Positions 52,796 to 59,479 of a stretch of 64,000 nt of DNA are shown one piece after another. This stretch comes from Bacteroidota bacterium. Lineage in GTDB: Bacteria; Bacteroidota; Bacteroidia; Chitinophagales; Chitinophagaceae. Every line of letters starts with the position of its first letter. Position 1 is the stretch's first letter. The stretch spans positions 496,001-560,000 of the forward strand of contig JAFDXN010000025.1 of assembly GCA_018267915.1 (NCBI GenBank). The letters are read 5' to 3'. Both the position numbers and the translations under genes were made by a program. A model generated the notes under the pieces. That model made no database searches, was not told the DNA's origin, and saw only the letters and a list, made by a program, of their open reading frames with translations.

Positions 52796-52877
52796 CATAA
52801 AACTTCAGTTTTTCAGTTCCATTCTTGCAGGCGAGCTTTGCAACAAAAACTGATTTTTCATCCTAATTCCTTATCCA

Positions 52878-53450
52878 ATGCGACCTGTAAAAGAGCAGCA
52901 GCAGGAAAAAGCAAGAGAACTTTTCTTCCAAACCGACCTTAATCGAACTGAGATCGCAGCGCAAGTCGGTGTCAGTGAAAAGACAATTTATTTATGGACA
53001 AAAGCCGGAGACTGGCGCAAGCTCAAATCAGCAAGCCGCCTCATGCCGTCCCTGATCGTCGAGCACTTTTATTCACAGATACAGGAGCTCAACGACAACA
53101 TCCGCAACCGTGAGCCGGGGCAAAGATTTCCAACCGTACAGGAAGCCGAGGTCTTCCGCAAGCTCGTCCTCACTGCTGAACGCATTAAGAAGAAGCAAAC
53201 AAGAGGTGAATACTCCGAGATGTTCCAGAAGTTCATGCAATGGCTCCTCCCTCAAAACGAGCAGCACCTGAAACTATTTACCGACTACGCTAACGCTTTC
53301 CTCACTCAATCCGCCATCCGGGGCTTCCACCCCTACGACATAGAATATGGCACAGAAGAGAACTTTCCCTCTCAGAGAGGGGACAGTTCTGAAGAGACGA
53401 ATGTCGATTCAGAACAGGGGTGTCGAGTTGAGTCCGGCAACCCAGCCTGA
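52878..53450 (+). CDS. HTH-domain protein, terminase-small-subunit-like N-terminus
   Basis: A 190-aa protein. Residues 7-45 form a helix-turn-helix (KARELFFQTDLNRTEIAAQVGVSEKTIYLW...DWRKLK) as found in phage small terminase subunits and related DNA-binding proteins. A helical region (to about 150) follows, and then a low-complexity end (SQRGDSSEETNVDSEQ) that overlaps the next frame. A CCCTCTCAGAGAGGG palindrome (53368-53382) falls in the overlap, so the gene may have been frameshifted there and the original C-terminus may continue in the next frame. No other phage genes are present. Confidence 0.65.
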   Translation: MRPVKEQQQEKARELFFQTDLNRTEIAAQVGVSEKTIYLWTKAGDWRKLKSASRLMPSLIVEHFYSQIQELNDNIRNREPGQRFPTVQEAEVFRKLVLTAERIKKKQTRGEYSEMFQKFMQWLLPQNEQHLKLFTDYANAFLTQSAIRGFHPYDIEYGTEENFPSQRGDSSEETNVDSEQGCRVESGNPA

Positions 53451-53925
53451 CCAAAGCGGCAAACAGGAAACCACAGGAATTCTCTCCTCGTTGTCTTCAG
53501 CAGACGAACAGGAAATAACAGGAAATAACTCCAACCAATCATATGACCTCAAAACCAATAACTTAGGCGACGAAGCAGCTGAAAAAAAGGAAATAACTTT
53601 TGAGCCGCAAATAGGAAATAATCAAGACAGCGAGAAAATTACTCCCCCGCAGGAAACAGGAAGTAATCCTCTTGGATCATTGCCTGCCCGTTCTGCGGGC
53701 GGGCGAGAAGCAAGCCCGGCCTTCGAGGGTAGTGCGACGAGGCCTGTCCGTCCGGTAGGCGGCCAATCCCACGACAATAGGAACAAAACCGTTGAAGTCG
53801 GCTACCTGGGGCAAAAACAAGACATAGACCCTAACGGTATTAAGACCATAGAGTACAAACCCGATGACAGCATTCAAAAGTTCTCTATTGGCGAAGCTGT
53901 ATATTATATAAAAAAGAAAGAGTAA
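53347..53925 (+). CDS. Low-complexity repeat-bearing ORF, possibly 3' part of the HTH gene
   Basis: A 192-aa open frame overlapping the HTH gene by 104 bp. It is Asn/Gln/Glu/Thr-rich, built partly from degenerate AGGAAATAAC-type decamers (EITGNN, KEITF, QETGSN). It contains two G+C-rich palindromes (about 53685-53705 and 53741-53764) and ends with a more ordered VGYLGQKQDIDPNGIKTIEY...AVYYIKKKE. It may be an independent ORF or the displaced C-terminal half of the HTH protein. A diverged copy of its middle part is at 30400-30600. Confidence 0.4.
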   Translation: MAQKRTFPLREGTVLKRRMSIQNRGVELSPATQPDQSGKQETTGILSSLSSADEQEITGNNSNQSYDLKTNNLGDEAAEKKEITFEPQIGNNQDSEKITPPQETGSNPLGSLPARSAGGREASPAFEGSATRPVRPVGGQSHDNRNKTVEVGYLGQKQDIDPNGIKTIEYKPDDSIQKFSIGEAVYYIKKKE

Positions 53926-53993
53926 AAGACCGCTATAAAGCTATTGAATGGTTTATATAACTAATATATTTCCCTCCTTTCCCCTTACTTTTC

Positions 53994-54001
53994 TATCTTT
54001 G
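53994..54001 (+). promoter_or_regulatory. -7 box of the flexirubin-type operon
   Basis: TATCTTTG is an exact TAnnTTTG match, 33 nt before the ammonia-lyase ATG. The -33 position is pyrimidine-rich with no clear TTG. Confidence 0.55.
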
Positions 54002-54034
54002 CACACCCCTGATTAAAACTTTACTTAGCAGATT

Positions 54035-55588
54035 ATGATTTCCCTCGGAGGCAAAGCTCTGGATTTAGTGACATTTGAACAGATAATGCTGCAGCAAAAA
54101 GCTGTAGGTATATCTGGTGCGGCGATGAAAGATGTGAAAGGCAGCTTTGATTTTTTACAAAAGTTTTCGAAAGACAAGCTCATATACGGCATCAATACCG
54201 GTTTCGGCCCAATGGCCCAATACCGCATCAATGATGCCGACCGCACGCAGTTGCAGTATAACCTTATCCGCAGCCATAGCTCCGGCATGGGACAGCTTTT
54301 ATCGCCACTGCACACCAGGGCTATGCTGCTGGCACGCATGCACACTTTGCTGCTGGGCTATTCGGGCATCCACCCGGATACTGTGCAGCTCATGGCCGAC
54401 CTGCTGAACAATGAGGCTTATCCCTGTGTGTACGCACACGGCGGCGTCGGCGCCAGTGGCGATCTTGTGCAGCTGGCGCACCTTGCGCTGGGTCTGATAG
54501 GCGAAGGTAACTTCTGGTTCAAAGGCCAGGTAGTGCCTGCCAAAGAGGTATATAAAAAACTGAAACTGCAGCCGCTTAAGATACACATACGCGAAGGCCT
54601 TGCGATACTCAACGGTACATCAGCCATGACGGGCATCGGCGGTGTGAACGTGATAATGGCGCACAGGCTGGTGGTATGGAGCATGCTTCTTTCGCTCATG
54701 GTGAATGAGATGATGGAAGCTTATGACGACCACTTCTCTGCTGAGCTGAATAATGTGAAGCAGCACAAAGGTCAACGCCTTGTGGCGGAATGGATGCGCA
54801 TACTTGGCGCAGATAGCCGCCTGCTGCGCAAGCGCCACGAACATCTCTACGACAAAAAAGTTACAGAAGACGTACTTGAAGATAAAGTGCAGGAATACTA
54901 TTCGCTGCGCTGCGTACCACAGGTGTTGGGTCCGGTGATAGATACAGTGATGAATACCGAGTCGGTGATCGTTGATGAGCTGAACTCTGTGAACGACAAC
55001 CCTGTGGTGGACCGCAAGGCGAAAAATATCTTCCACGGCGGTAACTTCCACGGCGACTATGTGGCCCTGGAGATGGATAAGCTGAAGATAGCAGTAACGA
55101 AGCTTTCTATGCTTGCGGAACGCCAGCTCAACTTCCTGCTCAACCCGCACCTTAACCAAAAACTGCCGCCATTTGCCAATGCAGGCAAGCTGGGTCTCAA
55201 CTTCGGCATACAAGGCATGCAGTACCCCGCTACATCAACGGTAGCGGAGAACCAGGCGCTAAGTACACCGATGTATATCCATAGCATCCCGAATAATAAC
55301 GACAACCAGGATATCGTGAGCATGGGCTGCAACGCCGCACTGATGTGCAACCGCGTGATAGAAAATGCTTACGAAGTGCTGGCCGTTGAAGCCGCCGCAT
55401 TAACGCAGGCCGTTGACATACGCGGACTGGCTAACAAACTGGCCCCTTCGACCAAATGGATGTATAAAGGTGTGCGCGAGATATTCCCTTTCTTTAAGGA
55501 AGATTTTTCTGCATCGCCCAACCTGCAGCAATTGAAAGGCTGGCTGATGGAGACAGATATCGTAAGCCACTTCAAGAAAAAAATATAA
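54035..55588 (+). CDS. Aromatic amino acid ammonia-lyase (HAL/TAL family)
   Basis: A 517-aa MIO-cofactor lyase. The self-processing Ala140-Ser141-Gly142 is in GGVGASGDLVQLAHLAL, the catalytic Tyr51 is in YGINTGFG, and NDNPVVD, GNFHGDYVALEMDK and QDIVSMG are family motifs. The selectivity position reads Ser80-His81 (NLIRSHSSG), which is histidine-lyase-like. The context of a ketoreductase and a ketosynthase downstream matches flexirubin clusters, where the lyase makes 4-coumarate from tyrosine. Tyrosine is thus favoured by context and histidine by one motif. No other hut genes are nearby. Confidence 0.88.
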   Translation: MISLGGKALDLVTFEQIMLQQKAVGISGAAMKDVKGSFDFLQKFSKDKLIYGINTGFGPMAQYRINDADRTQLQYNLIRSHSSGMGQLLSPLHTRAMLLARMHTLLLGYSGIHPDTVQLMADLLNNEAYPCVYAHGGVGASGDLVQLAHLALGLIGEGNFWFKGQVVPAKEVYKKLKLQPLKIHIREGLAILNGTSAMTGIGGVNVIMAHRLVVWSMLLSLMVNEMMEAYDDHFSAELNNVKQHKGQRLVAEWMRILGADSRLLRKRHEHLYDKKVTEDVLEDKVQEYYSLRCVPQVLGPVIDTVMNTESVIVDELNSVNDNPVVDRKAKNIFHGGNFHGDYVALEMDKLKIAVTKLSMLAERQLNFLLNPHLNQKLPPFANAGKLGLNFGIQGMQYPATSTVAENQALSTPMYIHSIPNNNDNQDIVSMGCNAALMCNRVIENAYEVLAVEAAALTQAVDIRGLANKLAPSTKWMYKGVREIFPFFKEDFSASPNLQQLKGWLMETDIVSHFKKKI

Positions 55589-55597
55589 GCTCCCGAA

Positions 55598-56332
55598 ATG
55601 CAGAACAAATACGCACTGGTAACAGGAGGTTCGCGCGGCATTGGTCGTGCTGTATGCCTGAAACTGGCCGATATGGGATACAATATCCTTATCAACTATA
55701 AAGGCAACCAGGCCGCTGCCGAAGAAACAGCGAAGCTGGTGCAAGGAAAGGGAGTCGCTGCGGAAACGATGATGTTCGACGTGGCCAATAAAGAAGATAT
55801 TCGAAAGGTATTAGGTGGCTGGATAGAAGGCAATACCGATAAAATAATTGAAGTGCTTGTGAACAACGCCGGTATCCGCCAGGATATCCTGATGATGAGC
55901 ATGAGCGATGAGCAGTGGGACAGCGTGCTGGATACCAGCCTGCAGGGAATGTACTATGTTACCAAGCTGGTGCTCAACAATATGCTGATGAACCGCTATG
56001 GCCGCATCATCAATATGGTGTCGCTCAGTGGTATCAAAGGTATGCCCGGCCAGGTTAATTACTCTGCTGCCAAAGCAGGCATGATAGGGGCTACCAAAGC
56101 ACTCGCGCAGGAGATAGCCAAGCGTAATGTTACAGTGAACGCCATTGCCCCCGGCTTCATCAAAACCGACATGACCGAAGAGCTCAACGAAAAGGAGCTT
56201 GCGAACATGATACCCATGAAGCGCTTCGGAACAGCAGAAGAGGTGGCCGATCTTGTGGGTTTCTTCGCCTCGAAGAATGCTTCCTATATCACCGGGCAGG
56301 TGATATCCATTAATGGAGGTCTGTATACTTAA
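55598..56332 (+). CDS. 3-oxoacyl-ACP reductase, FabG-like SDR
   Basis: A 244-aa short-chain dehydrogenase. The NADPH motif TGGSRGIG is at 9-16, NNAG lies near residue 90, and the catalytic Ser and Tyr-x3-Lys are in MVSLSG and YSAAK. The C-terminus GFFASKNASYITGQVISINGG is FabG-like. It starts 9 nt after the ammonia-lyase stop, so it is cotranscribed and probably reduces the beta-keto groups during aryl-polyene chain growth. The housekeeping fabG cannot be strictly excluded, but its place in this operon argues for the pigment pathway. Confidence 0.88.
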   Translation: MQNKYALVTGGSRGIGRAVCLKLADMGYNILINYKGNQAAAEETAKLVQGKGVAAETMMFDVANKEDIRKVLGGWIEGNTDKIIEVLVNNAGIRQDILMMSMSDEQWDSVLDTSLQGMYYVTKLVLNNMLMNRYGRIINMVSLSGIKGMPGQVNYSAAKAGMIGATKALAQEIAKRNVTVNAIAPGFIKTDMTEELNEKELANMIPMKRFGTAEEVADLVGFFASKNASYITGQVISINGGLYT

Positions 56333-56373
56333 TCATAATTTGATGTTCGGTGCTGGAATCGTACCTTTATAAT

Positions 56374-56616
56374 ATGCAGACGGTAACTGTGGAAATAAAT
56401 GATATGGCAGCGTTAAAAGCCTTGCAAAATATGGCTAAAAAACGCTCCATTCGCATTGTTGAAAGAATGGAAAGCGATTCCCCTTCTTTGCCGGGAAAGC
56501 CATTAAGTATTGCTCAGTTTAAGGCATGGATACATGATTCAGAGCGTTCGCCCGGCATATCATTGAAAGACGCGAAATCACAATGGCAAGGGAAAAGAAA
56601 GCAACTTTTGAAGTAA
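56374..56616 (+). CDS. Antitoxin of a RelE/ParE-type module
   Basis: An 80-aa protein (MQTVTVEINDMAALKALQNMAKKRSIRIV...) with a short N-terminal strand, as in small dimeric antitoxins, and a C-terminal LKDAKSQWQGKRKQLLK helix. I chose the ATG at 56374; a GTG at 56350 is in frame. The toxin gene overlaps its last 34 nt, the normal layout of such modules. It lies between two pigment-pathway genes. The family assignment rests on context and general form. Confidence 0.65.
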   Translation: MQTVTVEINDMAALKALQNMAKKRSIRIVERMESDSPSLPGKPLSIAQFKAWIHDSERSPGISLKDAKSQWQGKRKQLLK

Positions 56617-56922
56617 AGCTCACTTCCAACGCACTACATAACATTGATGAAATAACAGGCTATATTGCTTTTGTAAAGCAACAACCATTAAATGCCGTAA
56701 AAGTCGGTGACGCTATTTTTGAAACGATTGGTCGCATTGCCAATATCCCATTTGCTTATAGAGTGTGAGGAGCTTAAAACAAAAACAAAGATATACCGTA
56801 GAGCTGTTTGCCTGTCATGGGTAATCGTGTACAAAGTCTCCGAATTGGATATAATCATACTTGGCGTGATACATAAATCGCGACAGCCATCCAAGTTAAG
56901 GCTGCTTAAGAAAGTCACATAA
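56583..56922 (+). pseudogene. RelE/ParE-type toxin, frameshifted
   Basis: The first frame gives MAREKKATFEVKL...IGRIANIPFAYRV and stops at 56766-56768. The +1 frame continues with ECEELKTKTKIYRRAVCLSW, VIVYKVSELDIIILGVIH and KSRQPSKLRLLKKVT to 56922. Together they read as one complete ParE-like toxin of about 112 residues. Joining YR to ECEEL would need two more bases (AG) at about 56759-56765, so a 2-nt deletion in a GAGAG stretch is the simplest explanation. The toxin is therefore probably inactive, unless this is a sequencing error. Confidence 0.75.
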
Positions 56923-57011
56923 CGGGCCAGCCAAAGCTCCTAACGGCATTTCCTGTGTGCAATTTTGTGTATTTTGCGCTAATCAATCCCCTAATAATTA
57001 AGGTATTTTTC

Positions 57012-58229
57012 ATGAGCAGAGTGGTCATTACAGGTTTGGGCATTTATTCTTCATTGGGCAAGAACAAAGAAGAAGTTGCCAGGTCTCTTTTCGAGGGTAA
57101 GTCTGGTATCATATTGGATATGAAGCGTAAGGAAATGGGCTATCGCTCGGGCCTTACGGGCTATGTGGAGCGCCCGCAGCTCAAGGGCCTGCTCGACCGC
57201 CGCGCACGCATCATGATGCCGGAGCATGCAGAATTTGCCTATATGGCCACCATCGAGGCGCTGGCACAGGCGGGCATGAATACAGAGTTTTTCGAGCAGA
57301 ACGAGACAGGTATCATATACGGAAACGACAGCTGCGCGCAGCCGGTGATAGAAGCGATAGACCTGATACGCGAAAAAAAAGATACTATGATGGTTGGTTC
57401 AGGGTCGGTATTCCAGGTGCTGAACTCTACGGTGACCATGAATCTGGCAACGATCTTTAAGCTGCGGGGTGTCAACTTTACGATCAGCGCGGCATGCGCG
57501 AGCGGCTCGCATAGCATCGGGCTGGGATACATGTTCATCAAGCAAGGCCTGCAGGACAGGGTGATCTGCGGTGGTGCACAGGAGGTAAATATCTACTCGA
57601 TGCCGAACTTCGATGCACTGGGTACGTTTTCAACCCGTGAAGACGAGCCCGCAAGAGCGTCCCGCCCCTTCGACCGCGACCGTGATGGCCTGGTGCCGGG
57701 CGGCGGCGCTGCAACGGTAATATTGGAAAGTCTTGAGTCGGCACAGGCACGTGGAGCTACCATACTTGCAGAGGTATTAGGTTACGGCTTTTCATCTAAT
57801 GGTCAGCATATTTCCAATCCAAGTGTCGAGGGGCAAACACGTTCCATAGGGCGTGCATTGAAAGAAGCCGGAGTGAACGCTGACCAGATACAATACATAA
57901 ACGCACACGCTACATCAACACCCGCAGGCGATGGAACTGAAGCAGAAGCGATATTTGAAGTATTTGGCGGCAAGGTGCCGGTGAGTTCTACCAAGTCGAT
58001 GACCGGGCATGAGTGCTGGATGGCGGGTGCAAGTGAGATAGTGTACTCGATGCTAATGATGCAGAATGGCTTTATCGCCCCGAATATAAATTTTGAAAAC
58101 CCGGATGAGCACTCTGCCAAGATCAACATTATACCACAAACCCTGAAGCAGGATTTTGATCTCTTCTTGTCCAACTCATTTGGTTTCGGTGGCACTAATT
58201 CATCGCTGGTGGTGAAAAGGTGGCAATAA
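57012..58229 (+). CDS. Beta-ketoacyl-ACP synthase (flexirubin/aryl-polyene type)
   Basis: A 405-aa thiolase-fold condensing enzyme. The active site triad is Cys162 (SAACASGSHSIG), His299 (NAHATSTPAGDGTE) and His333 (TGHECWMAGASE). The GFGGTNSSLVVKRW end is typical of KAS I/II. It starts at the ATG at 57012, preceded by a TATTTTGC box near 56970. It follows the ketoreductase but is separated from it by the toxin-antitoxin pair. With the lyase and reductase it suggests extension of a coumarate starter into an aryl polyene. Confidence 0.9.
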   Translation: MSRVVITGLGIYSSLGKNKEEVARSLFEGKSGIILDMKRKEMGYRSGLTGYVERPQLKGLLDRRARIMMPEHAEFAYMATIEALAQAGMNTEFFEQNETGIIYGNDSCAQPVIEAIDLIREKKDTMMVGSGSVFQVLNSTVTMNLATIFKLRGVNFTISAACASGSHSIGLGYMFIKQGLQDRVICGGAQEVNIYSMPNFDALGTFSTREDEPARASRPFDRDRDGLVPGGGAATVILESLESAQARGATILAEVLGYGFSSNGQHISNPSVEGQTRSIGRALKEAGVNADQIQYINAHATSTPAGDGTEAEAIFEVFGGKVPVSSTKSMTGHECWMAGASEIVYSMLMMQNGFIAPNINFENPDEHSAKINIIPQTLKQDFDLFLSNSFGFGGTNSSLVVKRWQ

Positions 58230-58243
58230 TTCGGCTGTAAAAC

Positions 58244-58507
58244 TTGAAAGCAATAACATTCATTGTAGAGTGCCTGTATTGGCTGAACATCTTTATCGTT
58301 CCAACTTGTCTATTGACATTATTGGGTTATGCAGGCTACTACTATATCGGCGAATTCCCTGGTATGGTATGCCTTGTCGCGTTTGCGATAACTGGAATAA
58401 TATCAGGCATTTTATGGGCTGAAAGAGTCAGGAAGACAGTAGGTTGCTCTAACTACGTCAACAGGATATTTTCTTCTCCCGATCTGGATAACAGAGGCAA
58501 GACATAA
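58244..58507 (+). CDS. Small membrane protein, TTG start
   Basis: An 87-aa protein with two hydrophobic segments (about 8-32 and 38-58) followed by a polar tail (AERVRKTVGCSNYVNRIFSSPDLDNRGKT). The start would be the TTG at 58244, 14 nt after the ketosynthase stop. A terminator follows at 58512-58545, so it ends this transcript. No family is recognised; a real gene is plausible but not proven. Confidence 0.5.
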   Translation: MKAITFIVECLYWLNIFIVPTCLLTLLGYAGYYYIGEFPGMVCLVAFAITGIISGILWAERVRKTVGCSNYVNRIFSSPDLDNRGKT

Positions 58508-58511
58508 AACC

Positions 58512-58545
58512 AAAAAAAGGATGGTAAAAGCCATCCTCCTTTTGG
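58512..58545 (+). terminator. Terminator closing the pigment-pathway transcript
   Basis: AGGATGG (58518-58524) pairs with CCATCCT (58531-58537), followed by CCTTTTGG; an A-run precedes the stem. Confidence 0.7.
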
Positions 58546-58748
58546 TTGGTAAGGTATATAGGTTATAATAACTTACCTGTTGTTCGATAACGCAATCTAT
58601 AGGTTGTATGCTGTAGTAAATTTAGCCAGCCCTCATTCAATTCGGAAACCGCATTAAACAGCCGTTGGCTTTTATTTGATAAACTGACCAGTTCATCGGA
58701 CGAACGGGAAATTTCATTAAGACCATTTTAACACCTGTGTCGTAAAGT

Positions 58749-58765
58749 TTGGCACGCCCTTCGCA
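58749..58765 (+). promoter_or_regulatory. Possible sigma-54 promoter
   Basis: TTGGCACGCCCTTCGCA resembles the -24/-12 consensus TGGCACG-N4-TTGCA with one mismatch (TCGCA). The predicted start would be about 50 nt before the ATG at 58826. Confidence 0.35.
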
Positions 58766-58825
58766 ATACATACCCTGAACGCGCGAGTAAGCAAACAATT
58801 CAGATAATTATAAAAGCAACAAACA

Positions 58826-59341
58826 ATGAAAAAGATATTTTGTGTGTTAGGAATGAGTGCATTGTTAATGACAAGCACAGTAACAGTAACCAAGGCCCAG
58901 GGCTGGAACAATGGCGCAACAGGCGCAGCAGTAGGCGCCACTTTAGGCTCGATCGCCGGTGCGATCATGAGCCGTAACAATCCTCTTGCAGGTGCGGCAG
59001 TGGGTGGGCTAATAGGCGCAGGTGTTGGTTATGTTGCCGGCTCAAGCCAGCCGGTGGTGTACCAACAGGCCGGTTACACATATGGCCGACGCGGATATGA
59101 TAGGGACATGCGTTACCGCAGGGAAAGTTGTGAAAATCGCTATCGCCGCCAGGACGCTAACTGCCGAGATGGTAATGGTTACTACAACAACCGGGAGCGC
59201 AACCGCAGACGATACAATAATGGCTACAGCGAAGATTACAACAACTACAACCAGGGCAATAGTGGCTACAACAATGGCTACTACCAACAGCAGGACAGCT
59301 ATAATAATGGGTATTATCAGCAGCAAGGCGGAGGCTACTAA
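58826..59341 (+). CDS. Glycine-zipper exported protein with Tyr/Asn/Gln-rich tail
   Basis: A 171-aa exported protein. The signal peptide covers about 1-24 (ending TKAQ). A glycine-zipper membrane-inserting segment lies at about 30-70 (GATGAAVGATLGSIAGAIM...AGAAVGGLIGAGVGYVAG). A tail from about 85 is Arg/Tyr/Asn/Gln-rich with near-repeats of YNNGYYQQQ. Glycine-zipper proteins often go to the outer membrane under envelope stress; the tail has prion-like composition. A sigma-54-like site is upstream and a strong terminator follows. Confidence 0.8.
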   Translation: MKKIFCVLGMSALLMTSTVTVTKAQGWNNGATGAAVGATLGSIAGAIMSRNNPLAGAAVGGLIGAGVGYVAGSSQPVVYQQAGYTYGRRGYDRDMRYRRESCENRYRRQDANCRDGNGYYNNRERNRRRYNNGYSEDYNNYNQGNSGYNNGYYQQQDSYNNGYYQQQGGGY

Positions 59342-59360
59342 TTTATATTCTCTTCGCGTA

Positions 59361-59400
59361 AATAACATTGCTCCGACTTTGACGGAGCAATGTTATTTTA
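59361..59400 (+). terminator. Strong hairpin terminator
   Basis: AATAACATTGCTCCG (59361-59375) and its exact complement (59383-59397) form a 15-bp stem ending in TTATTTTA. Confidence 0.8.
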
Positions 59401-59467
59401 GCAATATTATGTGAGCAGCCCAGGCAGAATGGTGATTATTAGCCATTTTAGCTATTGACCAATTAAT

Positions 59468-59475
59468 TACTTTTG
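59468..59475 (+). promoter_or_regulatory. -7 box four bases before the helicase start
   Basis: TACTTTTG matches TAnnTTTG and ends 4 nt before the ATG at 59480, again suggesting a leaderless mRNA. Confidence 0.4.
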
Positions 59476-59479
59476 CCGG

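Larger units (their letters stand above)
52489..52877. other. Spacer with repeat copy C and tandem palindromes
   Basis: The 389-bp gap between an orphan minus-strand gene and the HTH gene contains repeat copy C (52616-52745) and a pair of 22-bp palindromic repeats (52752-52795). I see no gene. Confidence 0.5.
58508..58825. other. Spacer upstream of the glycine-zipper gene
   Basis: A 318-bp region holding a terminator (58512-58545) and a sigma-54-like element (58749-58765). I see no gene. Confidence 0.45.

Noticed and set aside
51343..52877. Chromosomal integron
   Set aside because: No integron integrase and no recognisable attC core sites were found; only the alternation of orphan genes and repeats is reported.
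52878..53450. Prophage
   Set aside because: Only one terminase-small-subunit-like HTH gene is present; no large terminase, portal, capsid, integrase or att sites are seen.
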